A DNA stretch of 64,000 bases, taken from positions 6,338,935 through 6,402,934 of the forward strand of contig NC_058338.1 in NCBI RefSeq assembly GCF_905475395.1. The letters are read 5' to 3'. The notes beneath the pieces were generated by a model, which was given only the letters and a program-made list of their open reading frames with translations, was not told the origin of the DNA and did not search any database. The DNA comes from Chrysoperla carnea (lineage: Eukaryota; Arthropoda; Insecta; Neuroptera; Chrysopidae). Each line of letters opens with the position of its first letter. Within the stretch, counting starts at the first letter, position 1. The position numbers and the translations under genes are program-made. Below, piece after piece: positions 34,600-46,130 of this stretch.

Positions 34600-35260
34600 A
34601 ATCAATAAAAACTGAGCACTAAAAAATTGGATTCAGACTAAAGATCAATAATAATTACTTTATTAATAATTAATTATATAAATTGTATTTTATATTAATT
34701 AAATAAAAAAAAATCTAGTAAAACGTTTAAAAAAAGTATATTTTTGTGGATATTTGAAGTTTTTAATTTTTATTTTTTTTTAATAAATGTCAGAATTATT
34801 TAATTGTGGAAAATTGTCATGACAATATGGCTCAATTGTTCTATAAGACCGATATTCGTTATGTGCGTAGTCATGGAAGGGACAATAAAATCAATGCCAG
34901 CGCTTCCAGTGAACAATTTTGGCTTTAAAGGAGGGTGTTATGACTAATTTGAAATTCTTTACATGTAAATGTTATAAAAAATGTCAAAAATTATTGAAAA
35001 ATACTAATCAATTAAACTTAATGCATTAAAAATTATGAAAATAAGAAATCAAATTGCACAAATATTATTTTTCAAATGTAAATTATCGTAATTATTTTTT
35101 TATATTTGTGAGACAATAATATTAAATTTTCAATGTAAGTCATAAATGCAATCTATACAATTATATATGCATCCATACAATTGTATAATTAAAGTAGTGT
35201 ATCGTTACCATGGAAACGCCTCCAAAAAACTCACGCACGGTGCGAATAGACTTGTTTTAG
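34600..35260. other. Intergenic AT-rich sequence
   Basis: No gene or element recognised. Confidence 0.4.
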
Positions 35261-35264
35261 ACAT

Positions 35265-35450
35265 AAAGCTAAAATTTTCGTTTGAAATGACTCACCAGGA
35301 ATCTTGTTGAAAAAGATGCTCCTTTATGAAAAGATAATTTTTTAGCGCCATGGCGTCAGTTTTGCGCGGTACAGGTGAGTACTGGGGGAATATGAATGTC
35401 ACACCCTTTTTTGTCTCACCAAATCAGCAAATTTGTACGGAGTTGTTCGA
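35265..35450 (+). mobile_element. MITE-3 fragment (left half)
   Basis: Matches the left part of the complete element at 48488: CATAAAGCTAAAATTTTCGT, AATCTTGTTGAAAAAGATGC, GCGCCATGGCGTCAGTTTTG and CGCGGTACAGGTGA. The right half is missing or unrecognisable. Confidence 0.65.
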
Positions 35451-35486
35451 TTACTAACTCTACATAAGTATTCGAAAAGAATTAAC

Positions 35487-35735
35487 TAGACTGTGGGACA
35501 AAAAGGATGCTTTGTAAAATGATTAATACATACTTGAAACTTCGTGAGTAATCTTTTCTTTACGAGTTTTTTCAGTAATATTAATTATTTGTTAAAAAAA
35601 ATAAGTTTAAACAATATTCTACCGAGTTATCCTGCACTTTTACGATCAGGAGCATTTTTTAAACGGGATCTTGCAAAAATTTTCCATCCCAAAATTATTT
35701 ATGCTCAATGACGGATTTTACACACAATCGTGTTT
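35487..35735. mobile_element. Fragments of MITE-2 and MITE-4
   Basis: 35487-35560 resembles the MITE-2 end found at 52985 (ACTGTGGGACAAAAAGGATG, then ATACATACTTGAAACTTCGT). 35610-35735 resembles MITE-4 (CCTGCACTTTTACGATC, ATTTTTTAAACGGGATCTTG, AAAATTTTCCATCCC) as also seen at 57400-57500. The two look nested or joined. Confidence 0.5.
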
Positions 35736-36081
35736 ACACTTTTTTTTGCGTCTACAACTGATAGATTTGATATAATTTTGCTAATTAATGAGTCTAAATT
35801 CAATGATGAAAATGACTTGACACAATTTTATAGTAATAATTATTATGACTAAGAATATATATTTTATTTGGTAAATAACAAAACTAGCAAAATGGACTAA
35901 ACTGCAGAAATTATAGTAAACACAAAATGATGTAAATTTTATTATTTTGTAGATGTAAATTTCATCATTTTCATTAACAATTTTTGTTTATTTTTGTGAT
36001 AAAAAAAAAAATTAATAAAATTACAAAATACCGAACTAACTTCAAAAAAATTCCCATAGAATATAAAAATACATTTTAGAT

Positions 36082-36357
36082 ATTACCTGGATCCCCGGAC
36101 ACTCTGGTTGGAACGGTAATGAGAGAGCAGACAAGCTGGCCAAACTGGGAACCACCATGGCTCCCACTTAAGAAAAGCTTGCGAGGATGCCATACCAAGA
36201 AGGTCCTGGGTTTCAGTACATCAGTTGTTTATAATAGCCACTGAAAAGTGTAGCGGGGAAAGAGTACAAGGGTCTATTGGCTAGGTGCTCTGAACCATTA
36301 CTTCGAGGCGCGATGCTCGAGCATGGCCCGCTAGCCTCCATACCATACCATACCATA
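36082..36357 (+). mobile_element. Non-LTR retrotransposon 3' end with CCATA tail (LINE-C copy 1)
   Basis: 36082-36171 translates as ITWIPGHSGWNGNERADKLA, continuing to a stop. This is the C-terminal catalytic segment of a retroelement RNase H domain. The downstream 3' region (GTTTATAATAGCCACTGAAA, TCGAGCATGGCCCGCTAGC) ends in three CCATA units. It is 5'-truncated. The inverted relative at 41205-41610 shares TCAGTGGCTATTATAAACCA. Confidence 0.8.
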
Positions 36358-36359
36358 AA

Positions 36360-37410
36360 AATACATTTTTTTCGAAAATCGTTAGCTTTCGAAAAAAATA
36401 CAATTTAAAAAGCCAAAGGTCATCAAGGGTAATAGAGAGGACATTCTCCTGCGTTCTTGACTTTAATCTGAAATTCTATTTTCAAGGTCATTTGACCTGA
36501 TCTTTAACTTTTACTGTCGTTTGACCTTTATTGTCCTTGAGGGCAATAGAGAGAACATTCACCTATGTCCTTGACTTTAACCTGAAATTCTAGGTTCAAG
36601 GTCATTTGATCTTTACATGATCTTGAACATTTACCTGAGCTTACAAGTTATTAACACAGACGAATGAACTTTATTGGCCTTGATAATTTTTGTCTAAAAA
36701 CCATATTTTGAAGTCGCATTTCCTCCGAAAGCTAACGATTTTCGAAATTACTTTCTAATTTAAAGTGTAATTCTATTTCTTACCTTTTAGGATCTAAATT
36801 TAAAGCAACTCTGTGAACTAGACCCAATTTGATATCAGAATTGTATGAACACCAAAGGAAAGGGACTTTTAAATTGAGTAATAAAACAATGCCCACATAA
36901 GAAGTCTATTACTTATAAATCATCGTAAAGTCGTATTGAGAAGCTCCTCTTTTTTTTGGAATCGGTGTTCAAAATTTATAAATATCATGATAAAAATTAA
37001 TATGAACAATTTTATTCTCTATATCAAATAATTTTTTTTAACATATATATGCTTATTAAATCATGTTCACACTTAGTTGGGTTTCAAACGGTGCAGATCT
37101 ATCGAAAACTATTCGAGTGAGATATATACTCAATCAAAATATTGTTCAAACAAAGTTTATTAAACTTAGATAACATTTCAGTTTGGCAGAGCAAACTGAA
37201 TTTTTTTGGGATTATATAAATTTATCAGATTTTTAAGTGGAATTCCATAATAGCTTTATTTAGGATACTCTCGTTTTAGACAGACCATTATTTACTTCGT
37301 TGGACGAAGTGATATCGAAAAGTTTCAATCTCTGAGCTCAAATCGAATGTTTCTAAAACTTTCTGAATATTTGATGGTTGTAAAGTTCTTGACTGAACTC
37401 AATAACTTTA
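36360..37410. repeat. Intergenic sequence with an internal duplication
   Basis: 36410-36660 has two diverged ~110-bp units sharing AATAGAGAG.ACATTC.CCT, TCCTTGACTTTAA, CTGAAATTCTA and TTCAAGGTCATTTGA (units start near 36430 and 36545). TTTCGAAAATCGTTAGCTTT at 36370 pairs with AAAGCTAACGATTTTCGAAA at 36728, so the block is bounded by an inverted repeat of about 20 bp. A DNA element is possible. Confidence 0.55.
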
Positions 37411-37414
37411 ATAA

Positions 37415-37965
37415 CTTAACAATTGACTGAGTTAATTGTTGAAATACTCTGTATAGCAAGTGTTGAATGTCAGTGCTTGTATTTTTTTTATATAATTAAT
37501 TAGAAGAGTTTAAGAAATCAACACAATTATGTTTATAGCCATTGATTTGCTTTCCGAATTTCATAAATTTTCGATTTGCTAGATTTTTTCCCGTTTTTCC
37601 AGAATGTTACACAATACCACTAGTTGAAGCTATCTTCAAATTTTCAACGCCCTATCTTTTATAGTTTTTTTGTTATATCTTTAACCGCTTACAAGATGGC
37701 TCCTACAAATCCAAGACACCTAATTGAAATATGTTGCTCATTTACGAACTAAAATTCACTTTTTACGTCCTGGGTACGCCATAAAAATTTTAACTAAATA
37801 TCTCTTTTCGTTTTTGAATTATCGAACAGGCGGACAGACAACCAGAAATGGGCTAATTAGGTGATTTTATGAACAACTATACCAAAATTTTGTTGGAAGC
37901 ATCAATATTTCTAAGCGTTACAAACTTAAGACTAAACTGAGTATACCTTGATATATATATTTCAA
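37415..37965 (-). repeat. RepA copy, reverse orientation, intergenic
   Basis: Starts with the reversed 3' terminus (AACAATTGACTGAGTTAATT). It runs through CAAGATGGCTCCTACAAATC, GACACCTAATTGAAATATG, ACCAGAAATGGGCTAATTAG and AAGCGTTACAAACTTAAGAC to TATACCTTGATATATATATT. It is moderately diverged. Confidence 0.75.
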
Positions 37966-37969
37966 ATAA

Positions 37970-38475
37970 TTTTATTTGTTTCAAATCATAAATTTTCAAG
38001 ACGTCAGCACCGTGTTATGCTATATTAATTATGAATATTAAAATTAGGTGTCCTTATAAATATGATGAAAAATAACGATTTGTTATTCATTTGCATAAAT
38101 AAATTTAATCGATTCAATTGTAAATTACTTCATATATTACGATTATAAATTTTATATTAAATTATTTAATAATTATTATCGATTATTGTTAAAATATTTT
38201 TTTATTAAATAAATAAATCTTGTGTTTTGTGATTATATTATTTTATTTTTAATATTATTTAAGGTAAATTTTAATAATTATTTTATTTTTAATTTTTATT
38301 AATTATAAATTATCGAAAATATGTAGTGTTTTCTTTTAACGCTGGCGAAGGTCTTCTATTGTCCTTGTGACAACTTTTGGCTAAAGAATTTACAATTAAC
38401 TGTAATAATGACATATTCTTCTCCGAAAGCTAGCGATTTTCGACAAAAATTTTTAAAGAAAAACTATTAGTTTTT
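37970..38475. other. Intergenic AT-rich sequence
   Basis: Extremely A/T-rich with no feature recognised. Confidence 0.4.
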
Positions 38476-38477
38476 AG

Positions 38478-38730
38478 AACAGAGGGCACCCACATCATTA
38501 TTTGTTAATCTTTATTTGTTTAATTACAAACATATTTATAATTACATATTGATGTGGGTGGAGTCGGTTAATTCGTTCCTGACCAAGCGACGACAATGTG
38601 CTCAATTCTACCGCCCTCATTAATCATAATTGTTCACACTGTCGCTGCCTGGATTCGAGCCCGCAACCTAAGTCTAAATAGACGAACAGTCGAAGTCAAA
38701 CGTCTTAGACCGCTCGACCATTTAGGCTCT
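38478..38730 (-). mobile_element. tRNA-derived SINE, copy 2
   Basis: Same structure and orientation as 23172-23420. The A box reads TGGTCGAGCGG and the B box GGCTCGAATCC, one change each from the first copy. The body shares CCACATCATTATTTGTTAAT and ATTCTACCGCCCTCATTAAT. The boxes are weaker than in copy 1. Confidence 0.83.
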
Positions 38731-39309
38731 TGCTCTAAATATGCTGAGCCATATTTCCAGTCGTAAATTTCCAAAAGACCCAAAAATTATTTCTTCATAC
38801 TGTTTTAAACAAAAAAAAGTGATATTGCCTTCTACAAAACTCCAAGAGGGGTTTTGAGAAAAAACTATGCAAAAAATAGACTTTTTCTCAATTTTTATCG
38901 CTATAAAGAAAAATTCCTGAAGGTCCATGATAATCAAGATCTCAATAAAATAAATTAAAGTAGTTCAAGAATTGAAGAAACTTTTAGGATATAGTAGGCC
39001 TCCACTTGACACGGTTGGCAATAAAATCTCAATTCAGGAGATCTTAAAAACTACAGATTCCAAGTTTGTCTTTTATTATCAGTATTTTTTTTTGATAAAT
39101 AAAATTTTGTACATAACAAATTTGATCCGGTTATGAAGTTCATTCGAGTTCATCTGACTAATTAGCAACAAGATTGTCAAAATTATTATGATAATAAAAA
39201 AAATTTAATTCTATTAATCTCATTCGACCTAGGAATATGTCCATGAGATAACTGACAATGTTATGAAAAACAAATTTGGATAATTCTGTTCTTTTTAATT
39301 GAAATATCT

Positions 39310-39625
39310 GGATGACCGAGCTTTGCTCGGTATTCGCCAATAGATGTCAGCAAGAGTCATATTTTTCACTTTAGACTACTCAAACGCCTCCTTTTTGTTA
39401 TGTTATAATTCATCAGACATCTATTGGTGTATAACGTAATTAATGAAATACCTTGCATTGTATTTCATTAATTACGTTATACACCAATAGATGTCTGATG
39501 AATTTTTCATGGAAAGACGGATAAAACGACATTTCTGATAAATGAAACCTAGCTAGATCGACTTATCGCCCCAAAAAACCCCTACATACTCATTTTCATG
39601 AAAATCGTTGGAGCCATTTCCAAGA
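39310..39625 (+). repeat. RepD copy 2, with a large internal palindrome
   Basis: Runs from CTGGATGACCGAGCTTTGCT through AATAGATGTCAG, AACCTAGCTAGATCGACTTA and CCCAAAAAACCCCTA to AAAATCGTTGGAGCCATTTC, followed by an (AT)n run at about 39633-39672. It differs from the copy at 18843 by an inverted duplication of a central segment. Confidence 0.75.
39408..39503. repeat. Perfect 44-bp inverted repeat with 8-base loop
   Basis: Left arm 39408-39451, loop CTTGCATT (39452-39459), right arm 39460-39503. The arms begin ATTCATCAGACATCTATTGG and match with no mismatch by eye. Perfect identity implies a recent origin or gene conversion. Confidence 0.92.
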
Positions 39626-39629
39626 TCGT

Positions 39630-39674
<45 letters not shown>

Positions 39675-39970
39675 CAAGAATTGCTCGTTTAAATATATAA
39701 TATTTCTTATCAAATGATACCATTTTTTCTAACATGTTGCACCACAATTTCCCTAAGGTGCGCCTGTTAATTACCCTTACCTCCTTCGGCATGCCAAAAG
39801 CTTTTTTTTGACTCCCTCCCTCTTTAAGTTCTTGGTCTATTTTCCTTAATATCTCTTTTTTGGAAGGTTGTTGAAGCTTTACTCTACTCTCAAGGTCAAT
39901 TTCTTATCATTAAAACGAAAAAAACAAATCTATATTTTACAGATAAATCGAAACTAACGAGAAAACGAAA

Positions 39971-42900
39971 ATGGCAGATGCAAACGTATTTCATACACGA
40001 ACACTAGGTTCTGCTGTGGAAGGTGTTCGAGATCAATACGCTGACGGTGTTGCAGCTAAAGTATGGGAAATATTTATCGGTGATAAAAATTCACGAACAC
40101 AGAATTATAAAAATTTCTTAATTGGTTTATTAACACAACATGGATGCAAACGTATTTTGGATGTAGCATGCGGTACCGGGTGAGTGTTAAATATTATCGC
40201 ACTTATCTTTATATATATATAAGAAGAAACTGACTGACTAACCAATCAACGCACTGACTGATTCACTGACTGATCAATCAACGCACAGCTGAAATCGTTG
40301 GGTCTAGAAACACGAAATTTCGCACAAACGATTCTTAAATGAGTTAAATGTGCACTAAGAATGAATTTTGGGTTTCTCCTAAAAGGATTAAAAGAAAAAA
40401 CAATATATGAGCTCATGGTTCACAAAAAAAAGTTAACTGTGTGACTAAAAAAATTCATTCTGCAAGTAAACCCATTCTTCAAACATTCTATAGATTTTCA
40501 AAAACCAACTTCACTTTTCTGCCCGTAAAGTGAGAATTAAAGGGTAAACCTATTAAAGGTCTAAAGGGGATAAAATGGGCGTAAAAGTTTATTTGAAAAG
40601 TGATTTTTCATGTTAGAAATGAAAAAGATGATATATGTGCTTATGGTTTGAGACAAAAATTTACACTATCACTTTTTTATGAAAACCCATTCTTTAAGGG
40701 GGTCAAATATGGGATGAAAGTTTTATATGAAACTCTGGCATTTTTGAAGACTTAAACTCTGTCATTTTTTTAAGAATGGATTTAAAATTGAGGCTAAGCG
40801 ATTGGGAAACTGCTAGTTAGATATTAATAGACATTTAGATGCGCATCATTGCTAATGAATGTTTTATTAATTTGATAAACTTTTGACTCTCTCTCTATGA
40901 ATTTTATTTTTTTTTATTTGGCCTTAATTACGTAGTTTTATCAATATTCATATTTTTCGGTTTTAACTGGTCTTAATAAGAATACAAATTTTTGTTTGTC
41001 ACGTGTAGAAAATTTACTCGTTCGACATTCATTTTGTAAACACAAACGAATGAAAGTTATTGACTTATGTTTAAAAGTTACTAGCTGAATACAGAGAATT
41101 ACAAAATTATTCCTTTTTTGTATCCAATTATTCCATCTGGCAGTCCTGGAGCAAGCTCCTAAATCAACAGCCAAACCAATGTTTATGAAAAATAATGTGA
41201 TTGGCAAATTCCATCTATGGGGTATGGGTATGGAAGTTAGCGGACCATGCTCGAGCATCGCCAAATAGACCCTTGCACTCTATCCCCGCTACGCTTTTCA
41301 GTGGCTATTATAAACCAACTGATGTACTGAAACCCAGGATTTGCCTAGCGCTGAGTTTCTTAATTTCTTCTGGTTCGACTATGGCCGAACCAAACCATTT
41401 CCTTCGCTGCTGTATGAGCGCCGGGCAGTAACAGAGAAAGTGGATCGATGTTTCTTCTGAATTTTCTCCGCGTCTGTCACACGCGGGAGATAGTCTTGAC
41501 CAATCTGATGTTGGAACTTGTTCAGGTTATCATGCCCTGTGAAGAAACTCTACGATGACTCTAATATCAGCTTTGTTTAGTTTTTTTTTCTAAACCATCC
41601 CTGAACTATAGCGAACAAAACAAGCAAAAAATTTTGAAAATCGGTCCAGCCGTTTTTGAGTTTTAGCGAGACTAACGCACAGCAATTTATTTTTATATAT
41701 ACAGATTCGTTTGTTGAAGTAAACTTTTACTGATAAGACTCGTCTCTCAATGGTGAAAATATTTTCATGAAATCTCTGATTAATTATAAAAAAGTCTTCT
41801 AGGAGAGTCTGAAAATTTAAAATGCAGTCTTCAAAATGCTCGATAACTTTTACATGGCCCTTTTCATACTTTTGATGAATATTTCAGAATTTTTTAGATT
41901 TAGGTACTCATTTCTTCTAGAATTGTTTTTCAGAACACTACAAGACTAAATTAGACTATTGGCAGAATCACTAGAGTTTCAAAGCTAACGAACAAAATTA
42001 GTTTTTAGTTCATATTAAGACAATAAAAAAGTTCGTTAGCAGCCTTAAAACTACTTAAGTCAAATAAATATATCAATCAATTCTATTACAGTGTTGATTC
42101 AATAATGTTATTGGAGGAAGGATTTTCTGTAACATCAGTAGATGCTTCTGATAAAATGTTAAAATATGCATTGAAAACAAGATGGAATCGTAGAAAAGAA
42201 AAGGCATTTGATAATTGGGGTGAGATATAATCTTTATTTTGTATACTTTTCATAACTTAATTCATATTTTTATAATTAAACTTGTATACTACTATTTTTA
42301 TACTTCATATATTATCATTTTGTCTTGTATACTTCATTTATTAATGTCTTCTATTTGTATACTTCATTTATTAATGTCTTCTATTTGTATACTTCATTTA
42401 TTAATGTCTTCTATTTGTATACTTCATTTATTAATGTCTTCTATTTGTATACTTTATTTATTAATGTCTTCTATTTGTATACTTCATGTATTAATGTTTT
42501 GTTTTGTATACTGCATATTAATGTTTTTATTTGTATACTTTATATATTAATGTTTTGTACTTGTATACTTCATATATTAGATAATGTTTTGCAGTTGTAT
42601 ACTTCATGTATTAATGTTTTGTATTTGTATACTTCATTTATTAATGTTTTTTTACCTTTGTATACTCATATTTTGTTTTTGTAGTGATTGAAGAAGCAAA
42701 TTGGTTAACATTATATGATGATGTAACAGCAGCTGGTATACTTGGTGATGGTTTTGATGCAGTATTATGTTTAGGCAATTCATTTGCACATATGTTAGAT
42801 TCATTTGGTGATCAACGGGAACAAAAGTATGTAATTTATTATGATGATTGATATCAACAAAATAAGTATACTAATTCGTGTATTTTGTTTACAGAATTGC

Positions 42901-43844
42901 ATTACAAAATTTCGAGAAATGTGTAAAACCAGGTGGATTTTTATTGATTGATCATCGTAACTATGATCATATTATCGATACCGGGTATACACCAGCGAAA
43001 TGCATATATTATAATGTAAGTACACAGGATTTTTCTTTTAGAAAAACTATATAAAAGTGAAAATTTAAATTAATAACAGTATAGACTAATTAATCATACT
43101 TATTTGTGAAATAATTGTTTTAGTTAGGCAATTTTATAAACATGAAAGTAATAATTGTGTATAGAGATACATAAAAAACATAAATTTATATAAAATTTAA
43201 ATTAATAAGAGTATAGACTAATTAATCATACTTATTTTTGAAATAATTGTTTTAGTTAGGCAATTTTATAAACATGAAAGTAATAATTGTGTATAGAGAT
43301 ACATAAAAAAAAATTTATATAAAATTTAAATTAATAAGAGTATAGACTAATTAATCATACTTATTTGTGAAATAATTGTTTTAGTTAGGCAATTTTAAAA
43401 ACATGAAAGTAATAATTGTGTATAGAGATACATAAAAAACAAAAATTAATAAAAAATTTTAATTAATAATTTTGTTTACAGAGTAAACATATGACCGATA
43501 TTAAAACATCCGTACTATATGTAAGTGGTCGTCCTGCTCTAGTAACATTGGATTATATGATAAATATGTCGATGGATCGTACTAAAGATGATCAACAAGA
43601 ATTAGAAGAACATGGACAAAATGATCATTATAATGATGATACAATAAGTGAATTTCGTCTATCATATTATCCTCATCGCTTAGAACGTTTTAAAGATATG
43701 CTATTAGAAACATTCGGTATGCAGGCCCCACATATCTTGTACGGGGACTTTAAAAGTTTAGATGAAATTCAAACACCTGGATTTTATATACATTTTATAC
43801 AAAAACCAACGAATAATCAACATCATAGTTTTAATCGATTTTAA
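39971..43844 (+). CDS. GNMT: Glycine N-methyltransferase, 5 exons
   Basis: Exons: 39971-40179, 42092-42219, 42685-42826, 42895-43015, 43482-43844; they join into 320 residues (vertebrate GNMT is about 295). GNMT transfers the methyl group of S-adenosylmethionine to glycine, giving sarcosine and S-adenosylhomocysteine, and so buffers the cell's methylation ratio; it is a cytosolic tetramer. Visible signatures are the N-terminal DQYADG and [11 protein letters not shown]-binding motif I DVACGTG (64-70), [14 protein letters not shown] with the acidic ribose-binding Asp, [17 protein letters not shown] and [10 protein letters not shown] longer acidic loop ([14 protein letters not shown]) explains part of the extra length. 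A 5' UTR intron acceptor (TTTTACAG, 39942) precedes the start. All expected motifs are intact. Introns hold a LINE-C fragment, a 30-bp minisatellite and a 130-bp tandem repeat. Confidence 0.95.
40200..40800. other. GNMT intron 1, left part: dispersed repeat
   Basis: Starts with an AT run and GACTGACTAACCAATCAACG, then phrases typical of dispersed insect repeats (GAAATCGTTGGGTCTAGAAA, GAAATTTCGCACAAACG). A matching end appears after the LINE-C fragment, at about 41630-41705 (CAGCCGTTTTTGAG, CTAACGCACAGCAATTTA). That suggests one dispersed repeat split by a LINE-C insertion. Confidence 0.45.
41205..41610 (-). mobile_element. Non-LTR retrotransposon 3' end (LINE-C copy 2), GNMT intron 1, antisense
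   Basis: On the minus strand a frame reads [19 protein letters not shown], the Cys/His C-terminal segment of non-LTR ORF2. A 3' region shared with 36082-36357 follows (CTCGAGCATGG, TGGTTTATAATAGCCACTGA). The tail is a decayed ATACC-type run near 41220. Confidence 0.75.
42325..42660. repeat. 30-bp minisatellite in GNMT intron 2
   Basis: The unit TATACTTCATTTATTAATGT plus CTTCTATTTG repeats exactly every 30 bases across 42330-42480 and continues with variants to about 42660, about 11 copies. The phased open frames it creates (42239-42550 and 42325-42684) are artefacts of the repeat. Confidence 0.93.
43066..43460. repeat. ~130-bp tandem repeat, three copies, GNMT intron 4
   Basis: ATAGACTAATTAATCATACT recurs at 43081, 43213 and 43342 (periods 132 and 129), each followed by GAAATAATTGTTTTAGTTAG and GTAATAATTGTGTATAGAGA. 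The copies are nearly identical. Confidence 0.92.
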
Positions 43845-43849
43845 ATAAA
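43844..43849 (+). promoter_or_regulatory. Possible GNMT poly(A) signal
   Basis: AATAAA overlaps the last base of the stop codon. A further AATAAA about 50 bases on (near 43896) is at a more usual distance and may be the one used. Confidence 0.3.
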
Positions 43850-43974
43850 ATTATTAATTAATTAATTTATATATATATCTATTTTTTTTTTTATAAATAA
43901 ATATTTTTATTATTTGTGAATATTGTAATACAAATTATTATTTTATTAATAAATTACAAATATAACAACTAACT

Positions 43975-44375
43975 CGACTTCTTTTTACCCGACTGATCAA
44001 CGAAAAGAAGTTGTAATGTGTTTATCAGTCTATATATGTGTGTTCCTATTTGGCACACTAGAGACCAAACCTGTGAACCGATTTTGATGATTCAGACATC
44101 AATCGATTTGTCTTAACTTTGCGAGTGCTACTGAAGATATTGCAGTAGTGAAAATTCGACCGACCAATTAAATATGGCGACCGACAGACGTCATATTGTG
44201 AAAAAATGTATATGTGTTCCTATGTGGCGCAATAGCCATCAAACGCATGGACCGATTTCGATGATTCTTACGCCAATCAATTTGATTTAATCTTGTTATT
44301 GCTACTGAAGATATGGCAATAATGAAAATTCAATATGGCGACTACCAGATGCCATATTGAATTATTTCAACTGAT
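43975..44375. repeat. Dispersed repeat with two 174-bp internal units
   Basis: GTTCCTAT.TGGC.CA starts at 44042 and 44216. Each unit is followed by an ACCGATTT..GATGATTC phrase, then TGCTACTGAAGATAT and AATATGGCGAC. Such phrases are typical of dispersed insect repeats; the class is not clear. Confidence 0.6.
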
Positions 44376-44939
44376 GTCCAGACTGCATTAACTTGTCCGC
44401 CATAACAATTGCTATTGTTATTTTCCACGATTCGCCCAAAGGTCAAATTAGTATGGCATACATATCGAGACTGACATAGTGATCCACAAAAAGTTTCTTA
44501 CCGTGTACTAGTAATAATACAAAATTTGTTTATTTGATTGAATGTGCTATGTTTTTGTAGTACCATCGAATTTGAACATCCTGTTTGAATTTGATTTAAG
44601 TAAGAGTTGCTAACTAATGATTGATTCACCATTGTGTACACCTAGATAAGTATAGGTTTATTATTTACTACAGTCATAGACAAAAATTATAAGTCCATTT
44701 CATATACCTAGACAACGTGCTTAGTTTATTTGAATCGAAAATACCGTCAAGATACCTAATAATAGAAAAGTTTACAATCCAAAAAATGAGAACGGCATTG
44801 AATTTGACCAATATTGGGTCAATTTATGTTCATAGTTGATAAAAGAAATACTTACAAAACACAGTGAAATTTATCGTTATTACCTCAAAAACTATTTTTA
44901 TATTAAATAGTCTACTTTTACAGGGTGTCCAGTAAATTC

Positions 44940-45600
44940 ATGGGCCTAGATTAAGAGAATATGTATAATTTAATAGAATATTCTTTGGAAACCTACTAAT
45001 TTTGGGTGAAACTTTATATTTTTGTTCTTAGTTTTTCGATACCATTCACCTTTATGCTAAATATCGAGATCTGGACCTCTCATTCTTGAAACTTAATAAA
45101 GCTAGGTTCAATTTGGTCACAAATTTGAAATTTATGTCCCAAATTTTGTAGGATAACATACTTGGTTTATCAAAATTGGATATAATTTGGATGTGATAGA
45201 GCAAAATCCAATTTTGAAATTTTTATGACGTCATTAAGTACAAAAAATCTATTTTTTTATAACACAGGCCAATTTTATCCACTTTGAATGGAATTTTTTT
45301 GAAACCCACTAATTTTGGGACAAGCTTTTCATCTATGTTCTTAGTTTTTCGATACCATTCACTTTTATATCAATTATTGAGACTTGGACTCCTCATTTTT
45401 GAATCTTAATACAGCTAGGCTAAATTTGGTCACAAATTTGAAAATAATGTTCCAAATTTAGTAGGATTATATACTTGGTTTAGCAAAATTGGATATAATT
45501 TGGATGTGATAGAGCAAAAGTCAATTTTTTATATTTGTATGACGTCACTAAGTACAAAAAATCGATTTTTGTCATAACACAGGCATATCCAAGTTGAAAA
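44940..45600. repeat. Two-copy 313-bp tandem repeat
   Basis: GAAACC.ACTAATTTTGGG starts at 44988 and 45301. Both copies carry GTTCTTAGTTTTTCGATACC, TTGGATATAATTTGGATGTG, TATGACGTCA and a terminal ATAACACAGGC. It is followed at about 45585-45670 by a LINE-D 3' fragment (AAGTTGAAAATAAAGTACAA, TTAACTTGCTTTGGCGC). Confidence 0.88.
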
Positions 45601-46130
45601 TAAAGTACAATTAATTTCAACCATAAGCCTTAACTTGCTTTGGCGCTTGTACACCTTAATAAATGCTTCTTTTTAATTCATGATCGTTCGTTAAGAGATT
45701 CTGTTTGCATAAATGGGACCATATTTTTTTGTTGTGGACTGTATCTTCTAATGTTTATATAAAAAGAGAAAGTGATTAATAAAATGAATTAAGAGTGTAA
45801 GTAACTTTAAAAAAACATTCACTAAGCCACTCTTTAACTCACAATGAATGAATGAATTCAGATTCAATTGAACTTACGTGAAATACTTTACTTAAAAACA
45901 TGTGAAGTATTGTTACTTAGTATTTTGTATACCTTAAAAACAAAAAGAAGTATTTTGTATACTCAAACGAAAAAAGTATTTATAAAAAGTATTTGAATAC
46001 TTTAAAGTATTTTTACAAATAAGTTTTTATAAATTAAAAAATTATGTTTTAAAAATATGTGTGATTGGAAAAATATGTTTTAAAATATAAAAATAACTAG
46101 TGGAAATTAATTTAAAAAAAAAATAAAAAT

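Noticed and set aside
42239-42684. Open frames encoding a repeating peptide in GNMT
   Set aside because: They are the 30-bp minisatellite read in frame within intron 2.
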